This document shows positions 44,575 to 52,365 of a stretch of DNA of 64,000 bases, in pieces. The notes below the pieces were generated by a model that was not told the DNA's origin, did not search any database, and worked only from the letters and a program-made list of their open reading frames with translations. Location: positions 248,001-312,000 of the forward strand of contig JABTUD010000001.1 of the NCBI GenBank assembly GCA_015075555.1, in the 5' to 3' direction. Source of the stretch: Thermoflexaceae bacterium. Its GTDB lineage: Bacteria > Chloroflexota > Dehalococcoidia > Tepidiformales > Tepidiformaceae. The translations under genes were made by a program, and so were the position numbers. Position 1 is the stretch's first letter; every line of letters begins with the position of its first letter.

Positions 44575-44940
44575 GTGGCCGAAGCGAAGATGGTCGACTA
44601 CTACGCGATCCTGAACCTGCCGCCGACTGCCGACCTGACCGGCATCGACAACGCCTACGCGCGGCTATCGGCGGAGTTGGCCGAACGCACGGAGATCGAT
44701 GAGACCTCGGCCGACGCTTTGAGGCGGGTGAACGAGGCTTACGCGGTGCTTTCGAAGCCCAACCTGCGCATCGAATACGACAGCGTCTTCTTCAAGACGG
44801 AACTGGACCGCCTGCAGCAGGTGGAGGAGACGGCCGAGAGGCGCCGGCGCCTCATGGCGAACACGATCGTCGGGGCGCTCGTCCTGCTGGTGGCCGGCGA
44901 GGCCGTTGGCCTGGCCTATCTGCTTGGCTGGCCCATCTGA
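44575..44940 (+). CDS. Degenerate J-domain protein with C-terminal membrane anchor
   Basis: A 121-residue protein. Residues ~6-80 follow the DnaJ fold (VDYYAILNLPPTADLTGIDNAYARLSAEL ... DALRRVNEAYAVLSKPNLRIEYD), but the HPD tripeptide needed to stimulate DnaK is missing. A charged helix leads to one membrane helix near the C-terminus (ANTIVGALVLLVAGEAVGLAYLLGW). It could serve as a membrane adaptor without chaperone stimulation. The start is GTG 44575 with AGGGG about 8 nt upstream. Confidence 0.75.
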   Translation: MAEAKMVDYYAILNLPPTADLTGIDNAYARLSAELAERTEIDETSADALRRVNEAYAVLSKPNLRIEYDSVFFKTELDRLQQVEETAERRRRLMANTIVGALVLLVAGEAVGLAYLLGWPI

Positions 44941-44988
44941 GGCACGCGCGGGCCGGCTTTCCCCCGGCCTGGCGCTGAGCGCCGCCCT

Positions 44989-46341
44989 CTACGCGGTTGC
45001 GCTGCCCGGTGCGAGGCGCGAATGGGCGGCGACCTGCTCCTGCGCATAGGGCCCGATCGTCTCGAAGATGTTCACCGTGCTATCGAGGCGCTTCTGTAGC
45101 CCGCTCATCAGGCCGATCACGCGGAAGATGAGGAGGATGTCGGGCGGTACCTGCGTGACGGGGTTGCTCTTCAGCACGCGAGCGAGCCGTTCATTCACCT
45201 CGGGCATGACATCGGCATCGGCATAGGGCTTGTTTTCGGGACCCCCGGATTCGAGAAAGGAGCGCCCGAGCGCCACCAGCGTCTCGGGGTCGTCCGTCCG
45301 GGTACGGAAGCCGAGGGCGCGAAACGCTTCCACCATCTCTTCTTCGTCCTGGGTGAGGAGGCTGGTGGTGAGCCGGGCATAGGCGATGCGGAAATCATCG
45401 GTGAGGTCTTTGGAGAGACCGAAGTCGATGAACACCACCACGGGCCCGGGAAGCACGAGCAGATTGCCCGGGTGGGGGTCGGCGTGGAAGTAGCCGTTCA
45501 CGAGGATCTGCTCGCAGTAGGCTTCGGTCATGATCTGGGCGACGCGATTGGTGTCGATGCCAGCGGCGCGCAGCCGGTCAACGTCCGAGATCTTGATGCC
45601 ATCGATGAACTCGAGCGTGAGCACGCGCCGCGCAGTGTGCTCCCAGACCACTTCCGGGACACGGACGTCGGGGCGGGCGGCGAGGTCGGCGGCTACCCGC
45701 TCCGCGCTTCGCCCCTCGAGCTCGAAGTCGAGTTCGCGCGGGACGTAGCGCTTCATCTCGTTGAACAGGACCCGGAAGTCGAAGTTGCGCTCTATCTTCG
45801 CGAGGATCCAGACGAGGATGCCGACGTTCCGCAGGTCCGTTTCGACAACGCGCTCGATGCCGGGATACTGCACCTTGACGGCCACATCGCGGCCATCGTG
45901 GGTGCGGGCGCGGTGCACCTGGGCCAGGGAGGCGGAGGCGATCGGGGTTGTCGAGAACTCCTCGAAGACGACGGCGGGGTCTTCGCCGAGCTGGCTTCGG
46001 ATCTCGGCCCGGATGGCGGCGTAGGGGCGCGAGGGCACCTGGTCCTGCAGGGCGCTGAGGATGGCCACGTATTCGGGCGGGGCGACATCGGCGCGGCTGC
46101 TGATGAACTGGCACATCTTGATGAGCAGGCCCTGCATTCGCGTGGCGAGGGCATAGATTCGCCGGGCGTTGCGCAGGTGCTGCTCCGAGTAGCGGCGCTC
46201 GCGCTCTTCGGCTGTGAGCCCCTTCTTGCGCTGGATGCGCTTGTAGCCGATGTACACGCGCAGGAACGTCCAGCCAACCTGGACGAAGCGGCTCAGGCGG
46301 CGATGGAAGGGGAGGGGCTTTGCGCCGGTGATGGATGCCAT
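44989..46341 (-). CDS. ABC1/UbiB-family protein kinase-like protein
   Basis: A 450-residue atypical kinase-fold protein linked in other organisms to isoprenoid-quinone or lipid metabolism. Motifs: KxGQ region as IKMCQFISSRADVAPPEY (Gly replaced by Cys), the Ala-rich nucleotide loop SASLAQVHRA, the lysine strand VAVKVQYPG, catalytic-like YFHADPHPGNLL and the metal site IDFGLSKD. The C-terminus has a hydrophobic segment (ILLIFRVIGLMSGL). No ubiquinone or menaquinone gene is near, so its role here is open. The ATG follows a strong hairpin terminator. Confidence 0.88.
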   Translation of the reverse strand: MASITGAKPLPFHRRLSRFVQVGWTFLRVYIGYKRIQRKKGLTAEERERRYSEQHLRNARRIYALATRMQGLLIKMCQFISSRADVAPPEYVAILSALQDQVPSRPYAAIRAEIRSQLGEDPAVVFEEFSTTPIASASLAQVHRARTHDGRDVAVKVQYPGIERVVETDLRNVGILVWILAKIERNFDFRVLFNEMKRYVPRELDFELEGRSAERVAADLAARPDVRVPEVVWEHTARRVLTLEFIDGIKISDVDRLRAAGIDTNRVAQIMTEAYCEQILVNGYFHADPHPGNLLVLPGPVVVFIDFGLSKDLTDDFRIAYARLTTSLLTQDEEEMVEAFRALGFRTRTDDPETLVALGRSFLESGGPENKPYADADVMPEVNERLARVLKSNPVTQVPPDILLIFRVIGLMSGLQKRLDSTVNIFETIGPYAQEQVAAHSRLAPGSATA

Positions 46342-46372
46342 TGTTGCGATGGTACCTGCGGATCATACGAAG

Positions 46373-46410
46373 GGGCGAGAGGCCGGTTGTGGGAACCGTG
46401 CCTCTCGCCC
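46373..46410 (-). terminator. Strong hairpin between the small 46435 gene and the ABC1 gene
   Basis: GGGCGAGAGGC (46373-46383) pairs perfectly with GCCTCTCGCCC (46400-46410), and inside it CGGTT pairs with AACCG around GTGGG: 16 base pairs with one bulge. On the minus strand it follows the 99-residue gene and is trailed by CTTCGTAT, not a clean T-run, so it is either a terminator or a strong mRNA-stabilising structure. Confidence 0.65.
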
Positions 46411-46434
46411 GTGAAGCCTGGCCGGGAGCGCCGC

Positions 46435-46734
46435 CTACTTGACGGCGATGTCGTTCACCTTCCAGGAGCCCGCCACGTCGCGCCAGCGGGTGCCGATGGT
46501 GCGTTCGCCATCGGCGGTCTTCATGACGAGGTCAACGAGGTGGTCGTTGCCCTCTTGCCCGACGACCTTCACTTCGAAGCCGGTGGCGGTGGGCTGGGGC
46601 TGCCCGGCGGATTGCGCCTGCATGGCCATGGCCTTGCCCATGCCTTCGGGTGTGAAGGCAACCATGAGACCCGCAATGTTCTGGGCGATGAGGTCCTTGG
46701 CGAACTGTTCCGCCGAGCTCTGTAGATCAGCCAT
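46435..46734 (-). CDS. Hypothetical protein (99 aa)
   Basis: A 99-residue cytosolic protein. A helical first half (SSAEQFAKDLIAQNIAGLMVAFTPEGMGKAM) is followed by a linker and three beta strands (GFEVKVVGQEGNDHLVDLVMKTADGERTIGTRWRDVAGSWKVNDIAV). The strand order resembles half of an NTF2-like fold, but I do not recognise a family. A textbook ribosome site AAAGGAG lies 6 nt before the ATG. It sits between the ABC permeases and the ABC1 gene, ended by a hairpin. Confidence 0.75.
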   Translation of the reverse strand: MADLQSSAEQFAKDLIAQNIAGLMVAFTPEGMGKAMAMQAQSAGQPQPTATGFEVKVVGQEGNDHLVDLVMKTADGERTIGTRWRDVAGSWKVNDIAVK

Positions 46735-46826
46735 TGTTGCTCCTTTGCGTTGCCGTGCGATGTGCTTTGCAGCCGGCAGGTTGGGCGATCGTATGGCGGC
46801 CAGCCCCCCTGTCAAGCAAGGCTGGT

Positions 46827-47825
46827 TTACCTTGTGCCGCGCATGCGCGGGTCGAGGACATCGCGGAGGGCGTCGCCGAGCATGTTGAAGCCGAAAACGG
46901 CAAAGAAGATCGCCAGGCCGGGGACCAGCGCCAGGTGTAGGTTCGACTCGGCAAGGTCCCGGGTGCGCCCGGAGAGCATCTGCCCCCAGGTGGGGAAGTT
47001 AGTGACCCCGATGCCGAGGAAGCTGATGGTCGCCTCGGCGAGGATGGCGGTGCCGAGCTGAAGGGTGGCGAGCACGATTATCGTCGGCATGATGTTGGGC
47101 AGGATGTGCCGGAGGATTATCCGGGGGTGCGCTGCGCCAAGGACGACCGCCGCTTCGATATACGGGTTTGCCTTTGTGGCAAGGACCGCGCTACGCACCA
47201 CGCGTGAGGCGCCCCCGGCAAGGACAACTCCGAGGGCGAGAACGACGATGGTCGTGCGGGGGAAGGTGTACCAGAACCAGTCGCCACTGTTGGGATTCGG
47301 ACCGATTTCTGGCCCGCGGCCAAGCCCGAAGAACCCGCTGCTGGCGCCGCTCTGCAAGACAGCAACCAGGGTGAGAATCAGGAAGATCGCGGGGAAGCTC
47401 AACCAGATGTCGACCAGGCGCTGGACACCGACGTCGAATTTCCCGCCGAAGTACCCGCTGGTTACCCCCACCACCAGCGAAATGAAGGCCACAAGGACCA
47501 CCGTCCCCAGGCCGACGAGCGCCGTGATCTGGGCGCCGTAGACAATCCGGGAAAACAGGTCGCGGCCGTTGAAGTCGGTGCCGAACCAGTGGCTTGTGCT
47601 GGGGCCTTCGAGCACGGCCGAGAGGTCCGCATCAGTGGGGCTGTGGGTCGCGACCCAGGGGGAGAAGGCACCCACGACGACGATCAGAATGAGAACGAAT
47701 GCCCCGAAGGCGCCCAGCGGCTTCCTGCGCGTGAAGCGCCAGGCCCCACGGAGCAGGCGCACCGGCGTGGACGGCACGGGAGCGTGGAAGTAGTCGGTGC
47801 CAAGGGTGGTCTCAAGCGATGCCAT
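46827..47825 (-). CDS. Peptide/nickel-type ABC transporter permease (DppC-like)
   Basis: A 332-residue inner-membrane permease. After an N-terminal tail comes the OppC_N helix (GAFGAFVLILIVVVGAFSPWVA) and HWFGTDFNGRDLFSRIVYGAQI, then the permease domain. The coupling EAA loop is EAAVVLGAAHPRIILRHILPNIMPTIIV, where the ATPase docks. It is 10 nt after the DppB-like gene. Substrate is probably an oligopeptide or similar solute; no ATPase subunit is encoded in the window. Confidence 0.9.
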   Translation of the reverse strand: MASLETTLGTDYFHAPVPSTPVRLLRGAWRFTRRKPLGAFGAFVLILIVVVGAFSPWVATHSPTDADLSAVLEGPSTSHWFGTDFNGRDLFSRIVYGAQITALVGLGTVVLVAFISLVVGVTSGYFGGKFDVGVQRLVDIWLSFPAIFLILTLVAVLQSGASSGFFGLGRGPEIGPNPNSGDWFWYTFPRTTIVVLALGVVLAGGASRVVRSAVLATKANPYIEAAVVLGAAHPRIILRHILPNIMPTIIVLATLQLGTAILAEATISFLGIGVTNFPTWGQMLSGRTRDLAESNLHLALVPGLAIFFAVFGFNMLGDALRDVLDPRMRGTR

Positions 47826-47835
47826 GTTCAGCCTC

Positions 47836-48981
47836 TCACGCCAGCCTGACCCGCGGGTCGAGATAGGCGTAGGCGACATCGACCACGAGGTTCGACACCA
47901 TGATCACGAGAGCGACGATCATGTTGATGGCGATAATCGCCGGGTATTCGCGCTGCCAGATCGACAGGAACAGGTACTGTGCGATGCCGGGGATGGCGAA
48001 GATCTGCTCAAGGACGAGCGATCCGCCAATGAGGACAGGCACCTGCAGTCCGATGATGGTCACAACGGGGATGAGGGCATTGCGGACGGCGTGACGCATG
48101 ACTACCGGCCAGCCACCCAACCCCTTGGCCCGTGCCGTACGGATGTAGTCCTGGCGAAGCACCTCGAGCATCTGGGCGCGCGTGAGCCGCATGAGGGTGC
48201 CGGAGAGCCCAATGCCAAGGATGAACCCCGGAACCAGGACGAGCTCCAGGTTCGACACCGGATCATCCCAGAGCTGCTCATAGAAGACGGGGAAGGAGTA
48301 ATCAAACCAGCGCGCTGCAAGGGCGATGACGAGCGTTGCAGCAAAAAAGGATGGCAGCGCGAGCATGGCGATGGCCGTGCTCCGCCAAACGTAGTCGGCC
48401 CATGTGTCCTGCTTCACGGCGGAGACGATGCCCGTGGGAAGGGCGATGAGAACGCCAAAGAACATGCCGATCAGGCCGAGCTCTGTGCTTACGGGGATGC
48501 GGCGGCGAAGCTCGTCGTTGATACTGCGGCCGCCCAGGAGTGTTGTGCCGAAGTCCCCGCGAACAGCATGTGAGGTCCAGTCCCACCACTGCTCGATGAA
48601 GTTCCTGTCCAGGCCGATGTCGCGGCGAATGCGGTCGCCGTAGGCCTTGCGGGCAATGTCGTTCTGCGCTGTCTGGCGCTGTGCGGCAGTGGCCGTGGCG
48701 GGGTCCAGCCCATCGCGCTTCAACTGCGCGTCGATCAGCTCGTTCTGGACCCGGACGCGTTCTTCGCGAGGCACGGTCCCCGGGTCGGTGAAGCCCGCCT
48801 TGACGAGCCTTTCATCGACCAGCTGCTTGAACGACTGGTCCATCCCCTGTACCTCGGACTGGGAGATGAGGATCTCAACCGCATCGCCGGGAAGCAGCCT
48901 GATGAACAGGATGACAAGCAGCGAGACCCCGATGAGCGTTGGGATCATGAGGATCAACCGGCGGATGATGTACTGGAGCAT
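47836..48981 (-). CDS. Peptide/nickel-type ABC transporter permease (DppB-like)
   Basis: A 381-residue permease. It opens with MLQYIIRRLILMIPTLIGVSLLVILFIRLLPGD, the typical DppB/OppB start. A long periplasmic loop (about residues 40-140, charged) is larger than in most DppB proteins. The coupling loop reads DYIRTARAKGLGGWPVVMRHAVRNALIPVV. AGAGGGAAG precedes the ATG. It lies 74 nt after the interrupted binding-protein gene and is probably in its operon. Confidence 0.92.
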   Translation of the reverse strand: MLQYIIRRLILMIPTLIGVSLLVILFIRLLPGDAVEILISQSEVQGMDQSFKQLVDERLVKAGFTDPGTVPREERVRVQNELIDAQLKRDGLDPATATAAQRQTAQNDIARKAYGDRIRRDIGLDRNFIEQWWDWTSHAVRGDFGTTLLGGRSINDELRRRIPVSTELGLIGMFFGVLIALPTGIVSAVKQDTWADYVWRSTAIAMLALPSFFAATLVIALAARWFDYSFPVFYEQLWDDPVSNLELVLVPGFILGIGLSGTLMRLTRAQMLEVLRQDYIRTARAKGLGGWPVVMRHAVRNALIPVVTIIGLQVPVLIGGSLVLEQIFAIPGIAQYLFLSIWQREYPAIIAINMIVALVIMVSNLVVDVAYAYLDPRVRLA

Positions 48982-49055
48982 CTACTTCCCTCTCATCGGC
49001 CTGGCCCGCGGCCGGGTGGCCGCGGGCCAGGCAAGGCAGATGTTCCTGCCGGGGG

Positions 49056-50840
49056 CTAACCCTTCTTGATCCGGTCCTCAGTGAACCACGAGCGGGCGAC
49101 AGACTCTACGTGGTAGGCGTAGCCGGTCTTGTGGTAGTAGCCCTTCACCCATGGCTGAACGTAGGTGTAGCCAGAAGTTGCGGTGTAGGGCACCACGTTC
49201 ATCACCACCGCCATGCGGCGCTGGATGTCGTTGATGTAGGCGATGCGCTCCTTCAGGTCCATGAGGGTGCGCTGCTTGTCGAACATCGCATCGAGCTCCG
49301 CCTGCTCGGGAATAGGCGTCCCGCCCCAGTTGTGGCGCGCGGACTTCGAGTGGTAGTTGCGCATGAACTGGTCATCGGGGTCGCGGGGCGCACCGATGAG
49401 GGGCCCCAGAGCGACGGCGCCTGCAGGGATCTTGCCCAGGAAGATTGACTGGATGTAGGCGCCGTACTCCATGTACTCGAGCTCGGCCTCAAAGCCCGAC
49501 TTCTTGATGATGGACTGAGTGAGCTCGGCAGTCTGCTTCATGGTTTCGCCGTAGCGGTCAATGTTGGCGATGATCTTGAGCTTGAGGGTGTCGGAGCCTG
49601 TTGCCGCCTGGAGGAGTTTCTTCGCCTCGGCGGGGTCGTGCTTCCAGTACCTGGCGCTGTCGCCCCACTCCTTGCCGTTGATCGGGGACATCCAGTACGG
49701 GGCAAGCGAGGCGGCAAAGTGGGTATGCCCGTCGCCTTTCCCCGTCTGGTCAAGAACCTTGAGCATCCCGGGACGGTCCATGGCCATGGAGAGGGCCTGC
49801 CGCACGCGAATGTCCTGCCACGGCTTGTTGTCGAAGTTGAACCAGAAACCACCCATCGCCTCTGGCAGTTCGAAGAATTCCTGCCCCTTGGGGTCGAGCT
49901 TGCTGTGTGCGTCCGTGTAGACATTACCCGACAAGATCGAGAGGTCGAAATCGCCCGACTGGAGCGCTGCCGTGATGCGCTGCGGGTCCTTGAGCATGGC
50001 CAGTTCCACAGCCTCATGGTGGGCGAAGTCCTTGTCGTAGAACTCGGCGAAGCGCTTCCAGCGCATGGCGACGCCGGTGTCGTAGCTATCGAAGACGTAG
50101 GGGCCGGTCCCAACGGGACTGGTCTTGGCCTGGCCGCCATCGATCGACTCAACAGGGATGAACCAGAAGGCCTCCGTGCTGGAGGCGTGGGTGGTCAGGA
50201 AGGGGGCGAACGGGGACTTGAGGGTGATCTTGAGGGTCTTCTCGTCGGTCGCCTCGAACTTGTCGACTGCCGCCTTCCAGCCGCTGGCGTTCTGCGACTT
50301 CTCCAGGAAGGCGCCTTAGCCGAGGGCGATGTCCTGGGCCGTTATCTTGCGGCCATTCATCGGCGCCTTCTGGTGGGCCTGGATATTCGGCTTGAGGGGG
50401 AAGACGTAGGTCGCCGGGTCTGGCTGCTCCCACTTGGCGACGAGGTCGCCCTCCAGGGCCGTAAAGTCATTCGCCGCGATGTCGGGGCCGTTCTTGGCGC
50501 GCACAAGGCGGCTGTAGTGGAGCGAAGCCGGGTGCTGCGCGAGGTAGGTCAGGTTCTCGTAGGGGAAGAGGGTCGGCGGGTCCCCGGAAGACGTGCCCCG
50601 CATCGGATATCGAATTGTGCCACCGTTCCTGGGCTGCTCCTTGGGGGCCTCTGTGGCCTTCGGCGTTTCGCCCGGTGCGGTGGTCTTGCCGGGCTCAGCA
50701 TCCCCGCCGTCATCGTCGTCGTCGCCGCAGCCGACGAGCGCAAGGCCGGCGGCGCCGGCGCCAAGTGCGCCCGCCGCGCCAAGGACCCGGCGGCGGCTGG
50801 CCCTGGCTGCCCAGTAGCGGTCCCAGTAGTTGTCAGGCAT
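49056..50840 (-). pseudogene. Peptide ABC transporter binding protein, interrupted by an in-frame TAA
   Basis: Solute-binding lipoprotein of the SBP_bac_5 family, about 594 codons. The N-terminus carries a twin-arginine-like signal (RASRRRVLGAAGALGAGAAGLALVGC) with lipobox Cys, then an acidic linker. The mature part is typical (GGTIRYPMRG, HYSRLVRAKNG, GTGPYVFDSYDTGVAMRWKRF, RQALSMAMDRPGML). At 50318-50316 a TAA sits in the reading frame: ITAQDIALG-stop-GAFLEKSQNASGW. Both sides are in the same frame with continuous family sequence, so one base change (perhaps TAC to TAA) or a sequencing error explains it. Without readthrough only the first 174 residues would be made. Confidence 0.8.
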
Positions 50841-51100
50841 TTTCTAGTTCCCCCATGTGTCGTAGTGGCGTTGGCCCTTCTCTCCACTAATACGTCGTGG
50901 GCGGGCCATAGGATGGATCGATGCCGGGGCATCGGATGTGCGGTTTTTACCGTCCGGGGGCCACTGTGTCAATCAATGCTTTGCCAATGGCTTTCCCGCC
51001 AATCGGGACACGGGCGCCCGGAGGGCCGGGCCTGTCTTGATGCCGGGCCGCGGCTGCCGGTACGCTGGAGGCACCGCGACGACGCTCCGAGGAGAGCCCG

Positions 51101-51691
51101 ATGCTTTCACCCACCCGGGAAATCCGCGCCGACGGCAGGCTCAGGCTGCCGCCAGGCCAGCACCTGACGGCAGGCTGGCCGGTGCTGCACTATGGCAGCA
51201 TTCCCCGCGTGGACCTTGAGAAGTGGCGCTTCCACATCTGGGGACTCGTCGATGAGGAGCGGGCCTTCAACTGGGACGAGTTCAACGCCCTTGGACAGGC
51301 GCGCGAAGTGAACGACATCCACTGCGTCACCACCTGGAGCAAGTACGACAACACCTGGGAAGGGATCCCGTTTCGCGCGCTCTACGACACGCTGAAGGTG
51401 AAGCCCGAAGCGAAGTACGTGATGGCCCACAGCTACGGCGGCTACACCACGAATATCCCCCTGGACGACCTGCTGCAGGAGGGGGTGATGTTCGCGCACA
51501 CGCACGACGGGAAGCCGCTTGCGCCCGAGCATGGCTGGCCGCTGCGGCTGGTGATCCCGCACCTCTATTTCTGGAAGAGCGCGAAGTGGGTGGGCGGGCT
51601 GCAGTTCCTCGACGGGGACCGGCCGGGCTTCTGGGAGATGTACGGCTACCACATGTACGGCGACCCGTGGCGCGAAGAGCGTTACGCCTGA
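51101..51691 (+). CDS. Small sulfite-oxidase-like molybdopterin oxidoreductase
   Basis: A 196-residue cytosolic protein with only the molybdenum-cofactor domain of the sulfite oxidase family. The cofactor cysteine is in DIHCVTTWSKYDNTWEGIPF; HSYGGYTTNIPLDDL, EHGWPLRLVIPHLYFWKSAKWV and the GFWEMYGYHMYGDPW end are typical of the short YuiH-like group. No signal peptide and no dimerisation domain are present. The substrate is unknown (sulfite, sulfoxides or other). GAGGAGAG lies 5 nt before the ATG. The 260 bases upstream, between divergent genes, show no clear promoter. Confidence 0.87.
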   Translation: MLSPTREIRADGRLRLPPGQHLTAGWPVLHYGSIPRVDLEKWRFHIWGLVDEERAFNWDEFNALGQAREVNDIHCVTTWSKYDNTWEGIPFRALYDTLKVKPEAKYVMAHSYGGYTTNIPLDDLLQEGVMFAHTHDGKPLAPEHGWPLRLVIPHLYFWKSAKWVGGLQFLDGDRPGFWEMYGYHMYGDPWREERYA

Positions 51692-51767
51692 GGCGCCTGC
51701 ACGCGCCCACCACCGGGAATCCCCAGTTCTAACGCGGCTCTTACGGTCACCGGGGGGGCGGGAAGGT

Positions 51768-51773
51768 TACAAT
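51768..51773 (+). promoter_or_regulatory. Candidate -10 box for the riboswitch transcript
   Basis: TACAAT stands about 33-38 nt before the riboswitch core, so transcription could start near 51780. No -35 box is found at 16-19 nt upstream. Confidence 0.4.
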
Positions 51774-51805
51774 ATGGGTGCACGCGCCGGTCAAGGGCGC
51801 GACGC

Positions 51806-51896
51806 CTCCGAAAACGGCAAAGCCGGTGAAAGCCGGCGACGCAAAGCCACGGGTCTACCTCCACCACGGATACGACGGCCGGGCTGCCGGAAAGGC
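51806..51896 (+). promoter_or_regulatory. GEMM-I riboswitch (cyclic di-GMP-I class)
   Basis: The core matches the GEMM-I consensus in order: GGCAAAGCCGG, a GAAA tetraloop closing GCCGG/CCGGC, then GACGCAAAGCC followed by CACGGG, a variable stem, and the closing GGGCTGCC. The tetraloop and its GACGCAAAGCC receptor region are the hallmark. The class binds cyclic di-GMP; a subgroup binds cGAMP, which I cannot exclude. Just after it, GCTGCC (51883-51888) can also pair with GGCAAGC (51894-51900, one bulge), a possible competing expression-platform hairpin. The controlled gene starts at 51920. Confidence 0.88.
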
Positions 51897-51919
51897 AAGC
51901 TCATGTGGAGGCGTTTGCC

Positions 51920-52351
51920 ATGGTCACAATCACAGCAGCGAGGCCGGGGGCAGCAGCGGTACCGCACACGACGGCGGTGAGCGCCATCGCCGTGTTGCGC
52001 GGCGATGGCGCCGATGCCATGTTCCCGATCAAGGTGGTGGTCCCCTGGGAGCACCTGAAGGGCGTTGTGAGCGTCGGCCTCACCCTGCGGGCGCCGGCGG
52101 GCTTCCAGGCCGAACTGGTGATCACAGAACCGGCGGGGGCTCTCTGCGAGCGAATGGTCGTCATCGATGGCGCCCTGGATGCGCAGGCGGAGCCGCTGGC
52201 GGCGGGGTTTGAGGTGGTGGTGCGGGCCGGCGGCGAGGCTTTTCCCTGCGGCGTGAAGTTCACCAACCGGGCGGGCGCCGCCGGGGCCGTCGTTGGGGAA
52301 GCGGACGAGGTGCTCACCTTCCAGGCGTTCTCGCGGCTCTACCGCCGCTGA
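51920..52351 (+). CDS. Riboswitch-controlled protein of unknown function (143 aa)
   Basis: A 143-residue protein without signal peptide or membrane segment. It is mostly beta-strand by pattern (FPIKVVVPWEHLKGVVSVGLTLRAPAGFQAELVITEPAGAL, GFEVVVRAGGEAFPCGVKFTNRAG, EVLTFQAFSRLYRR). I recognise no family. GGAGG lies 8 nt before ATG 51920, directly downstream of the GEMM-I riboswitch; an in-frame GTG at 51905 would start within the ribosome site and is less likely. It is a single-gene unit, ended by the convergent recN. Regulation by cyclic di-GMP suggests a role in surface, motility or biofilm change. Confidence 0.8.
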   Translation: MVTITAARPGAAAVPHTTAVSAIAVLRGDGADAMFPIKVVVPWEHLKGVVSVGLTLRAPAGFQAELVITEPAGALCERMVVIDGALDAQAEPLAAGFEVVVRAGGEAFPCGVKFTNRAGAAGAVVGEADEVLTFQAFSRLYRR

Positions 52352-52365
52352 GGCGGAAGCCTGCG

